NCBI GenBank assembly: GCA_029936295.1
Contig: JAPYTH010000002.1
Coordinates: 47,994-111,993 of the forward strand
Reading direction: 5' to 3'
From: TMED109 sp015660425
GTDB taxonomy: Bacteria > Pseudomonadota > Alphaproteobacteria > TMED109
Length of the DNA stretch: 64,000 bases
The notes under the pieces are model-generated. The model saw only the letters and a list, made by a program, of their open reading frames with translations. It was not told where the DNA came from and did no database searches. The number at the start of each line of letters is the position of its first letter. Positions within the stretch are counted from its first letter, which is position 1. Below, piece by piece: positions 9,655-17,589 of the stretch. Both the position numbers and the translations under genes were made by a program.

Positions 9655-11052
9655 TTAATTGTTAATATTTATTATTCTGTTAAGAGTTTCTACTTTTCCT
9701 AAAACTTCCATTAGTTCATATAAACCTGGAGAAACTGATTTACCTGTTGTTGCCGCTCTTAAGGGCTGTGCAAGCTTACCAAGATTAAAATTATTAGTTT
9801 CACAGTATAATTTTATATCTTCTTCTATATTATTTTGTTCCCATATTTCTAATTTACTTAAGTGATCATGATAATTTTTTAGTAATATTTTAGTATTATC
9901 ATTTAATATTTTTTTAGACTTTTCATCTAAATTTATTGGGGCATCTTCTAGATAAAAACTGCTCATTTCTGCAAGCTCATTTAATGTTCTAGCTCTAGTT
10001 TTTAAGCCGTTCATTCCCTCTTCAAGTAATAATAATTGCTTACTATTAACAATAACATTTTTTTCTTTATATATGTCTTTTATTAGCGAAGCTAGTTGAT
10101 TATTACTTTTTTGATTTATGTAAACTGCATTAAGGCTAGATAGTCTATCTAAGTCAAATTTCGCTGATGATCTTCCTATAGATTCTAAGTTAAATAATTT
10201 AATAGCTTCTTTTCTTGAAATTATTTCCTTATCTCCATGTGACCATCCCAGTCTTAATAAATAATTTAGCATAGATTCTGGTAAATACCCCATAGCACTA
10301 TATGCTTCAACTCCTAAAGCCCCATGTCTTTTTGATAATTTACCCCCATCCATTCCATGTATTAACGGTATATGTGCGTATATAGGAAGATTCCAATTAA
10401 GTGAAATGTATATTTGTTTTTGTCTCAATGTATTTGTTAAATGGTCATCACCTCTAATGACATGAGTAACTTTCATGTCAAAATCATCTACTACTACCGA
10501 AAGCATATAAGTAGGAGTTTCATCAGACCTTAATATAATAAAATCATCTAATTCGCTGTTATTTATAGTTATATTTCCTTGAACAATATCATTTATTTCT
10601 GTAGAACCGAATTGTGGGCATTTAATTCTAATTACTGGTTTTATGTCTTTGGGAGCTTCAGATGGATCCTTATCTCTCCATCTTCCATTATACTTAGGGG
10701 TTCTTTTTTCTTTTTTAGCTAATTCTCTCATTTCGGTAAGCTCTTCTGGTGAACAGTAACATTTGTAGGCATGTCCAAGCTCTAAAAGCTTTTTTCCTAT
10801 TTCTATATGCCTTTGTATTCTTTTTGATTGATATACTACTTCATCATCCCAATTAAGATCTAACCATTTTAACCCATCTATTATAGCTTCTTTTGCATCT
10901 TTGGTTGATCGTTTAATATCAGTATCTTCTATTCTTAATTTAAATAAACCATCATGGTGTTTTGCAAATAACCAATTAAATAATGCTGTTCTTACACCTC
11001 CAATATGCAGAAAACCAGTAGGAGAAGGGGCAAATCTTGTTACTACTTTCAT
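9655..11052 (-). CDS. gltX: Glutamyl-tRNA synthetase
   Basis: Charges tRNA-Glu (possibly also tRNA-Gln if a GatCAB route is used). Class I synthetase of 465 residues. Rossmann signature APSPTGFLHIGG at the N-terminus, KLSKRHG as the KMSKS-equivalent loop, and a helical anticodon-binding C-terminal half. The open frame begins at a GTG at 11088, but the ATG at 11052 gives the canonical N-terminus MKVVTRFAPSPTG. It sits between lexA and gltA; in many Alphaproteobacteria comEC separates gltX from lexA, and here only about 60 bases do. Confidence 0.95.
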   Translation of the reverse strand: MKVVTRFAPSPTGFLHIGGVRTALFNWLFAKHHDGLFKLRIEDTDIKRSTKDAKEAIIDGLKWLDLNWDDEVVYQSKRIQRHIEIGKKLLELGHAYKCYCSPEELTEMRELAKKEKRTPKYNGRWRDKDPSEAPKDIKPVIRIKCPQFGSTEINDIVQGNITINNSELDDFIILRSDETPTYMLSVVVDDFDMKVTHVIRGDDHLTNTLRQKQIYISLNWNLPIYAHIPLIHGMDGGKLSKRHGALGVEAYSAMGYLPESMLNYLLRLGWSHGDKEIISRKEAIKLFNLESIGRSSAKFDLDRLSSLNAVYINQKSNNQLASLIKDIYKEKNVIVNSKQLLLLEEGMNGLKTRARTLNELAEMSSFYLEDAPINLDEKSKKILNDNTKILLKNYHDHLSKLEIWEQNNIEEDIKLYCETNNFNLGKLAQPLRAATTGKSVSPGLYELMEVLGKVETLNRIININN

Positions 11053-11114
11053 ATTATATACTACCAAGCTAAAATAATTAAATTTCACATTTTATTAAAT
11101 GAATTATTTAAGAA

Positions 11115-11735
11115 TTAATATTTTCTCATAATTCCAACTAGAATTCCCTGTATTTCAACTCTAGTAGATTCGTAGGTTTGTGTTTGATATAAATCATTTG
11201 CTGGAATAAGTACAATATTTGAAGATGTTTTTTTAAATTTTTTTAAGGTAGCTTCACTTTTATCTATTAAAGCTACAACTATTTCACCATTATTAGCTAC
11301 TTTAGATTTTTTTATTATGGCTATGTCTTTATTATTTATTCCTAGGTCTATCATAGAATCTCCAGATATTTCTAGTGCATAATGTTCACCCCCTTTAACC
11401 ATATCAATTGGGGTAGTAATTATACTTAAACTATTAGAAATTGCTTCTATTGGTGTGCCAGCTGCTATTTTACCGTAGAGGGGAATATCTATTACTTTAT
11501 TTGTTAATTCTTGAGGAATAGTAATATTAGTATTTAAAACTTCTATTGCTCTTGCCTTATTAGCAAGTTTTCTAATAAACCCTCTTTCTTCCAAAGCTGA
11601 AATAATTCTATGTATACCTGATTTAGATTTTAAATTTAATCTATTTTTCATTTCTTCATAAGAGGGTGATATACCATTCTTTTTATTTATTAAAGTTATA
11701 TAATCTAGTAACTCTTTTTGTTTTTTAGTAAGCAT
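11115..11735 (-). CDS. lexA: LexA SOS repressor
   Basis: Represses SOS genes and self-cleaves when stimulated by RecA-ssDNA. 206 residues. An N-terminal winged helix (about 1-68) is followed by the S24 peptidase domain. The Ala92-Gly93 cleavage bond is in KIAAGTP, the nucleophile Ser127 is in SGDSMID, and the general base Lys165 is in EATLKKF. All catalytic parts are present. A candidate SOS box lies 24 bases upstream of the ATG, implying autoregulation. It follows moeA in the same direction but with its own 80-base leader. Confidence 0.96.
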   Translation of the reverse strand: MLTKKQKELLDYITLINKKNGISPSYEEMKNRLNLKSKSGIHRIISALEERGFIRKLANKARAIEVLNTNITIPQELTNKVIDIPLYGKIAAGTPIEAISNSLSIITTPIDMVKGGEHYALEISGDSMIDLGINNKDIAIIKKSKVANNGEIVVALIDKSEATLKKFKKTSSNIVLIPANDLYQTQTYESTRVEIQGILVGIMRKY

Positions 11736-11758
11736 TTAATTTCCAATCAGAATAATTA

Positions 11759-11773
11759 GAACAAAACATAAAC
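11759..11773 (-). promoter_or_regulatory. Candidate alphaproteobacterial SOS box upstream of lexA
   Basis: On the minus strand this reads GTTTATGTTTTGTTC, a one-mismatch match to the alphaproteobacterial LexA site GTTC-N7-GTTC. It lies 24 bases upstream of the lexA start. Match and position are seen; binding is inferred. Confidence 0.6.
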
Positions 11774-11815
11774 ATTTATCATAAATTTAATGTCTTCTGT
11801 CAAGTATTTATCTGA

Positions 11816-13027
11816 CTAGATGTGAGGATGTATCTCAGAGAAAACTAATATAGTCACTTTACTTCCAATTTTTAAAGCTTTATCAAAAGGTTTTCTAATT
11901 ATTAGTCCATCAGCATTACTTAAATAAGAAGTCATAGAACTGTCTTGCCCACTAAGAGGTATTACTTTATACATATTACTTTCAAAAAATATTTTTGCTC
12001 TTAGATATTCCTCTCTTTCATCATTTCTATTTAAAGGTTTAGTAAGTATACCATTTTTAATGGTAGGCTTACTTTTAATTTTTAAATATTTATCTATCAA
12101 CGGTCTTAAAAAAATTAAAGTGCTAACAAATGTAGAGACTGGGTTGCCTGGAAAACCTAATATTAAGGTTTTGTCTAATTTGCCAAATATAAGAGGTTTT
12201 CCAGGCCTTATTGCAACTTTCCAAAATATTAAACACATTCCTAATTTATTTAAAACATCTTTTACTAGGTCATGTTTTCCTACTGAAGCACCTCCAGTAG
12301 TTATTAATATATCAAATTTATCCAGGTTTTTAAGTTTTTTTATAAGAGAATTTACACTATCTTTTGCAATTCCTAAATCATGGGCCTTTGCACCAAATGA
12401 ATTTATTAATGATAGAAGTAAAGGGGTATTAGATGAAATTATAGCTTTATTTATTTTTTCGCTAGGGTTTCTAAGTTCATTACCAGTTGCAAGTATAGCT
12501 ATGTTGGGTTTTTTATAAACATTTATTTTAGTATGATTAGAAGATATTGCTAAGCTAAGATTTCTACTAGTTATAAGGCTATTTTTTTTTATAATTAAAG
12601 AATTATTTTTAAAATTCATACCTTTTTTTCTTATATATTGTTCTTTTTTATAGTTTTGATTTGTACTAACTATATAGTTATTATTAATTATAACTCTTTC
12701 CTGCAGTAATATTAAATTTGCTCCTTTTGGAACTTCTGCTCCTGTGTATATTTCTACGCATTCAAAGTTTTTTAATTTTTTTAAATAAGGCTTTCCAGCA
12801 GCAGATTCTCCAACAATTTTAATAGGTTTTTTAGTTATGTTTTTTATACTAGAATATTTTAAAGCATAGCCATCCATGGAAGAGACATTTTCAGGAGGGC
12901 TATTAATATTAGCATATACATTTGTAGAGTTGACTCTATTCAAGCTATTTTTGAGTAAAATTATTTCTTCTTGTAAAGACGTAGCGTTAGAAACGATAAT
13001 ATTTATAGCGTCTTCAACTTTAAGCAT
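11816..13027 (-). CDS. moeA: Molybdopterin molybdenumtransferase MoeA
   Basis: Inserts molybdate into adenylylated molybdopterin to finish the molybdenum cofactor. 403 residues. Visible family segments: MDGYALK near the N-terminus, TGAEVPKGAN, TTGGASVGKHD and GFPGNPVSTFV in the MogA-like domain. The ATG at 13027 gives the normal start MLKVEDAI and overlaps the moaC stop by 8 bases; a GTG at 13054 would add nine residues. It forms an operon with moaC. Confidence 0.95.
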   Translation of the reverse strand: MLKVEDAINIIVSNATSLQEEIILLKNSLNRVNSTNVYANINSPPENVSSMDGYALKYSSIKNITKKPIKIVGESAAGKPYLKKLKNFECVEIYTGAEVPKGANLILLQERVIINNNYIVSTNQNYKKEQYIRKKGMNFKNNSLIIKKNSLITSRNLSLAISSNHTKINVYKKPNIAILATGNELRNPSEKINKAIISSNTPLLLSLINSFGAKAHDLGIAKDSVNSLIKKLKNLDKFDILITTGGASVGKHDLVKDVLNKLGMCLIFWKVAIRPGKPLIFGKLDKTLILGFPGNPVSTFVSTLIFLRPLIDKYLKIKSKPTIKNGILTKPLNRNDEREEYLRAKIFFESNMYKVIPLSGQDSSMTSYLSNADGLIIRKPFDKALKIGSKVTILVFSEIHPHI

Positions 13028-13508
13028 CTCTTTTGTAGGTCCCTGATTTTCCACCAGACTTATATGTAAGTTGTGTTTTAGTGATTGTCATTTCCCTATC
13101 AACTGCTTTACACATATCATATATAGTTAATGCAGCAATAGAAACTGCTGTTAGAGCTTCCATCTCTAAACCTGTTTTCCCATTTAATTTACAGTCACAT
13201 ATTATATTAATTGAATTTGTATTTTCATCTATTTCAAAATTTATTGATACTGATGATAATGATATTGGGTGGCATAAGGGAATTAATTCAGAAGTTTTTT
13301 TTGCCCCCATAATTCCAGCAATTCTTGCTATACCTAAAACATCACCTTTTTTTGTGGTACCATTTTTAATCATATTCAAAGTGTTTTTATGCATAGTAAT
13401 GCAAGATACCGCTGATGCTAATCTTTCTGTAACACCTTTTTCTGATATATCAACCATAATAGCTTTGCCATCGTTATCAAAATGAGTAAATTTATTTTCT
13501 TTTTTCAT
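13020..13508 (-). CDS. moaC: Cyclic pyranopterin monophosphate synthase MoaC
   Basis: Forms cyclic pyranopterin monophosphate from the MoaA product in molybdenum cofactor synthesis. 162 residues, full length. Conserved segments visible: THFDNDGKAIMVDIS, LCHPISL, GLEMEALTAVSIAALTIYDM, and the C-terminal KSGGKSG. Seven bases separate it from trpC; its stop overlaps moeA. Its presence implies a molybdoenzyme elsewhere in the genome. Confidence 0.96.
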   Translation of the reverse strand: MKKENKFTHFDNDGKAIMVDISEKGVTERLASAVSCITMHKNTLNMIKNGTTKKGDVLGIARIAGIMGAKKTSELIPLCHPISLSSVSINFEIDENTNSINIICDCKLNGKTGLEMEALTAVSIAALTIYDMCKAVDREMTITKTQLTYKSGGKSGTYKRDA

Positions 13509-13515
13509 AACACTC

Positions 13516-14316
13516 TTATTTTCTTTTTATAAGTTCTTTAGTAGCTAATTCAATATTATTACTTTTCATTAATGACTCTCCTACTAGGAAACGCATAATA
13601 CCATTTTGCTCCATAACTTTTAAATCATTATTACTATTTAATCCACTTTCACATATTATATCATAAGAAGCAGGGATTAATTTAGAAAGTTTAATGGTAT
13701 TATTTAGGTCTATATCTAGGGTTTTTAAATTTCTATTATTTATACCTATTAGGTCTGGTTTTAAATTTATTGCCCTTTTAATTTCATTTTCATTATGCGC
13801 TTCTACCAACACATCCATACCTAAGTTTTTTGAAATTTTAATTAATTCAATTGCTAGGTTATCATTAATTGCAGACAATATAATTAATATACAATCTGCT
13901 CCAATACTTCTGGTTTCATATACTTGCCAAGGATCTATTATAAAGTCTTTTCTTAATATTGGAAGTTTAGTGTGTTTTTTTACTTCTAATAAGTAGTTAA
14001 TACTTCCTTTAAACCATTTTTCTTCTGTTAGTATACTAAGACATGCTGCCCCACCTTTAAAATAATCTTGGGCTATCTTTACTGGGTTAAAATCTTTTTT
14101 AATTAGTCCTTTAGAGGGACTAGCTTTTTTTATTTCTGCAACTAAACCAAAGTTGTTTTTTTTAATCTTGGTATTTAAAGCTTTTCTAAATCCTCTTGGT
14201 GCTTCTTGCAACTGTATTGTTTTTAATAAATCTAATTGAGATATTTTATTTTTAAGGGCATTAACTTCTAAAAGTTTATTATCACATATTTCTTTTAATA
14301 TTGACATATTATTCAT
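13516..14316 (-). CDS. trpC: Indole-3-glycerol-phosphate synthase
   Basis: Fourth step of tryptophan synthesis, a TIM-barrel decarboxylase/cyclase. 266 residues, a single-function TrpC without fused TrpF. Motifs visible: AEIKKASPSKG (phosphate and catalytic Lys), LSILTEEKWFKGS, LRKDFIIDPWQV, GINNRNL and ICESGLN. The ATG at 14316 overlaps the trpD stop by 8 bases; an ATG at 14307 (MSILKEICDN) is an equally plausible start. Confidence 0.95.
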   Translation of the reverse strand: MNNMSILKEICDNKLLEVNALKNKISQLDLLKTIQLQEAPRGFRKALNTKIKKNNFGLVAEIKKASPSKGLIKKDFNPVKIAQDYFKGGAACLSILTEEKWFKGSINYLLEVKKHTKLPILRKDFIIDPWQVYETRSIGADCILIILSAINDNLAIELIKISKNLGMDVLVEAHNENEIKRAINLKPDLIGINNRNLKTLDIDLNNTIKLSKLIPASYDIICESGLNSNNDLKVMEQNGIMRFLVGESLMKSNNIELATKELIKRK

Positions 14317-15325
14317 TGCTTACTTTAATTAATTTATTTAGTGTCTTTAAGGCTTTACCTTCATCTATAATTGTTTTAGCTAATTCTATTCCGTCTTTAT
14401 AGCTATTAACTTTATCAGCGACACAAAAGGCTGCAGCAGCATTTAAAATTACTATGTCCCTATAAGAGCTTTTTTCGCCTTCAAATAAATGTAACATTTT
14501 TTTTGCATTATATGACGGATCACCACCTTGCAAAGATTCAGGTTTGCATAAGTTGAAATTAAATTTTTCAGGATTAATTTCAAATTCTATTATTTGATTG
14601 TTCGATAACTCTGCAATTTTTGTAGTGCCTGTTAAAGTTATTTCATCCATTCCGTCAGAGCCGTTAACTACCCAAGCTTTTATAGAATCTTGAGCTTTTA
14701 AAGTTTCTGCAAGTATTTTAACGTATTGGTTAGAGAATACTCCTAATAATTGCCTTTGAGCACGAACAGGGTTTAATAAAGGGCCTAGTAAATTAAATAT
14801 AGTCCTAAAAGTTAGTTCTTTCCTTACTTCAGCAACATTTTTAAACGCTTTATTATAGTTTGGAGCAAATAAGAAACAGATATTAGTTTCTTTCAAGCAT
14901 TTATTTATTAGTTTATCATCTATATTTATGTTTATGCCTAATTCTGTAAGTACATCTGATGCTCCAGATTTTGATGAAACAGCTGTATTACCATGCTTAG
15001 CAACATATATTCCAGTTGATGCAACAATAAAAGCAACAGTGGTAGAAATATTGTATGTTTTTAAGCCATCTCCGCCAGTTCCCACTATATCAACTGTGTT
15101 TAAGTCCAAATTTAAAGGGTTTTTAACAAAAGGTTTTAATGCATTTACAGCGCCTATTAATTCTTTTGAACAAGATCCTTTTACAGATAAAGTTGCTAAA
15201 AAGGCTGCCATCTCCACCTCTGAAGCCTTCCCAGATATAAGGTAATTAAAAACATTTTCAGACTCGATTATAGATAAATCTATGTTTTGTAATAATTTTG
15301 GCATAATAATATTAATAGGGTTCAT
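14309..15325 (-). CDS. trpD: Anthranilate phosphoribosyltransferase
   Basis: Transfers phosphoribose from PRPP to anthranilate. 338 residues, normal length. The PRPP-binding glycine loop VGTGGDGLKTYNIST and the segment KHGNTAVSSKSG are present. The start codon overlaps the trpG stop (ATGA at 15322-15325 on the minus strand), so translation is probably coupled. Part of trpEGDC. Confidence 0.96.
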   Translation of the reverse strand: MNPINIIMPKLLQNIDLSIIESENVFNYLISGKASEVEMAAFLATLSVKGSCSKELIGAVNALKPFVKNPLNLDLNTVDIVGTGGDGLKTYNISTTVAFIVASTGIYVAKHGNTAVSSKSGASDVLTELGININIDDKLINKCLKETNICFLFAPNYNKAFKNVAEVRKELTFRTIFNLLGPLLNPVRAQRQLLGVFSNQYVKILAETLKAQDSIKAWVVNGSDGMDEITLTGTTKIAELSNNQIIEFEINPEKFNFNLCKPESLQGGDPSYNAKKMLHLFEGEKSSYRDIVILNAAAAFCVADKVNSYKDGIELAKTIIDEGKALKTLNKLIKVSNE

Positions 15326-16052
15326 GTTTTTTCACATATATCTAAAAAGTTATTAATTAATTTATAACCTAGCTCAGTATCATGGCTTTCTGGATGAAAT
15401 TGTACGCCATATGCTTTTGCATTAGGCTCTGAAATGCTCATTATATATTTGTCTTTTGATGTTGCATTAATAATTAAGTTATTTGGTAAAGAAGATTTTT
15501 CTACAATTAAGGAATGATANNNNNNNNNNNNNNNNNNNNNNNNNNNNNNNNNNNNNNNNNNNNNNNNNNNNNNNNNNNNNNNNNNNNNNNNNNNNNNNNN
15601 NNNNNNNNNNNNNNNNNNNCATTAATAATTAAGTTATTTGGTAAAGAAGATTTTTCTACAATTAAGGAATGATACCTTGTGGCTAGAAAGTAGGGAGGTA
15701 AACCTTTAAATAGTAAGCTATTATCATGATTTATCTTACTTAGTTTACCGTGCATAATTTTCTTAGCTCTAATAACTTTTCCTCCATAGGCTTGTGCAAT
15801 AGATTGGTGCCCTAAGCATATTCCTAAAATAGGTATTATTTTTGACGCTAATTTTATTAATTCAACGCTTATTCCCGCCTCATTAGGGGTTTTAGGTCCT
15901 GGGGAAATAATAATACCTTTAGGTTCTTTTTTTATAACATCTATCGCTTTAATCGCGTCATTTCTATAAACTTCTACATTTGCATTATCTTTGTCTAAAT
16001 AATGCCTTATTATATGAGTAAAGCTGTCATAGTTATCAATAAGTATATACAT
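15322..16052 (-). CDS. trpG: Anthranilate synthase glutamine amidotransferase TrpG, interrupted by an assembly gap
   Basis: Class I glutamine amidotransferase that feeds ammonia to TrpE. Before the gap the protein shows the nucleophile Cys in GICLGHQS and MHGK. If the 155-base artefact (one 55-base copy plus 100 N, 15465-15619) is removed, the frame continues without shift. It then gives YGVQFHPES, which carries the catalytic His and Glu, and ends in NNFLDICEKT at a TGA overlapping trpD. The repaired gene has exactly 192 codons (191 residues), the usual size. The gene is therefore intact and the break is in the assembly. It lies 20 bases downstream of trpE. Confidence 0.93.
15465..15674. other. 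Assembly gap of 100 N flanked by identical 55-bp ends (inside trpG)
   Basis: Bases 15520-15619 are N. The 55 bases before (15465-15519) and after (15620-15674) are identical, as if two contigs sharing an end were joined with a default-length gap. Collapsing one copy and the N restores trpG in frame. Confidence 0.95.
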
Positions 16053-16072
16053 ATTTTTATATTCTCATTTTT

Positions 16073-17581
16073 TTAATCATTCGCAAATCTTAATGCTTCA
16101 TCCGCTGCTTTAAACAATGCTTTTGCTTTATTAACTGTTTCTTGATATTCGTTTTCAGGAATAGAATCAGCAACTATACCTCCTCCAGCTTGAACGTACA
16201 TCATATTATCTTTTATAATTGCTGTTCTTAGAGTTATGCAAGTGTCCATAGCTCCATCGGATGAAAAATAGCCGACACAACCGCCATAAACTTCACGTTT
16301 ATCTTTTTCAAGCTCATCTATAATTTCCATAGCTCTTATTTTCGGGGCACCACTTACGGTGCCTGCTGGAAAACCAGAAAGCAAGGCTTCTAAATAATCT
16401 ATATTATGAAGTTTATCTCCTTCTACGTTAGATACTATATGCATTACATGACTATACCGTTCAATAATCATCTTTTCAGTAACATTTAAACTTCCAGAAA
16501 TAGATACTTTAGCAACATCATTTCTTGCCAAATCTAGCAACATTCTATGTTCTGCAATTTCTTTTTCATCATTAAGAAGCTCCTTTGCAAATAAATTGTC
16601 TTCTTCAATATTTTTTCCTCTAGGCCTTGTTCCTGCTATTGGTCTGATAATTACTTTGTTGTCTCTGACCCTAACTAATATTTCAGGACTAGAACCAATT
16701 ACAGAAAAATTATTAAAATTTAAATAATAAAGAAATGGTGATGGGTTGAGTCTCCTCAGAGATCTGTAGAGATTAAATGGAGGTAGACTAAATGGCATTT
16801 CAAATCTTTGAGATGGTACAACTTGAAATATATCTCCAGCTATTATATAATCTTTTGCTTTGTTAATTATTTTTAAATACTCATCTTTAGTAAAGTTTGA
16901 AGTTATTGCATTCTTATTACTATTTTTTATATTGCTAAAATGTTTATTTTCAATAGGTTGTTTTAATAAATTAATAATTTTTTTAATATTTTTACAAGAT
17001 TTATTATAAATTTCTTCGTATGTCTCATCATGAGAGTTTTCTATATATACTGGAGTAACAATAGTCATAGTATCTTCTACGGCATCGAATATTATCATAA
17101 TTTTAGGTCTTATAAATATTCCGTCTGGTAAATTTAAACTGGCTGGATTATTAGAGGGAATTTTTTCTATTAATTTAATATTATCAAATCCCAAATAACC
17201 AACCAAACCAGATGACATCGGAGGTAAATTTTTTGGTATTTTTATTTTTGAAATTTTCATTAAGTTTCTAAGTGAAACAAGTGTTTCTTTGTCATCTGGT
17301 AGAAAGTTTTCTAATGAATCTTCGGGATTGTGATTTATTTCTGCTTTATTCCCGTATGATCGCCATATTAAATCAGGTTCTAATCCCAATATTGAATATC
17401 TTCCTTTTGTGTCTCCTCCTTCTACAGATTCTAAAAGAAATGAGTATGGTGAGTTTTCTCCAACTCTTATCATTGCCGAAACAGGTGTGTCTAAGTCAGC
17501 AACAAGTGATGTCCAAATTACATGGGACTTTTCTTTATTTATAATTTTTTTAAAAGTCTTTAAATCTGGTTGATATAGCAT
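16073..17581 (-). CDS. trpE: Anthranilate synthase component I TrpE
   Basis: Converts chorismate to anthranilate with ammonia from TrpG. 502 residues. Chorismate-binding motifs in the C-terminal half: RPIAGTRPRGK, LDLARNDV, and GTVSGAPKIRAMEII. The N-terminal region contains LLESVEGG, which resembles the feedback tryptophan-binding segment LLES. It lies 8 bases downstream of ppiD on the minus strand, so I see no room for a trp leader peptide or attenuator; transcription probably reads through from ppiD. Confidence 0.96.
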   Translation of the reverse strand: MLYQPDLKTFKKIINKEKSHVIWTSLVADLDTPVSAMIRVGENSPYSFLLESVEGGDTKGRYSILGLEPDLIWRSYGNKAEINHNPEDSLENFLPDDKETLVSLRNLMKISKIKIPKNLPPMSSGLVGYLGFDNIKLIEKIPSNNPASLNLPDGIFIRPKIMIIFDAVEDTMTIVTPVYIENSHDETYEEIYNKSCKNIKKIINLLKQPIENKHFSNIKNSNKNAITSNFTKDEYLKIINKAKDYIIAGDIFQVVPSQRFEMPFSLPPFNLYRSLRRLNPSPFLYYLNFNNFSVIGSSPEILVRVRDNKVIIRPIAGTRPRGKNIEEDNLFAKELLNDEKEIAEHRMLLDLARNDVAKVSISGSLNVTEKMIIERYSHVMHIVSNVEGDKLHNIDYLEALLSGFPAGTVSGAPKIRAMEIIDELEKDKREVYGGCVGYFSSDGAMDTCITLRTAIIKDNMMYVQAGGGIVADSIPENEYQETVNKAKALFKAADEALRFAND

Positions 17582-17589
17582 ATTTTATA

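Noticed and set aside
12060..12518. 152-codon plus-strand frame inside moeA
   Set aside because: Antisense to a confidently identified moeA with intact motifs; a shadow frame.
15465..15674. 55-bp direct repeat as a target-site duplication of a mobile element
   Set aside because: The same length recurs at three unrelated sites with exactly 100 N between; both genes close in frame when collapsed. An assembly artefact explains all of it.
17582..17589. trp leader peptide or attenuator before trpE
   Set aside because: Only 8 bases separate ppiD from trpE, with no Trp-codon leader or terminator pair.
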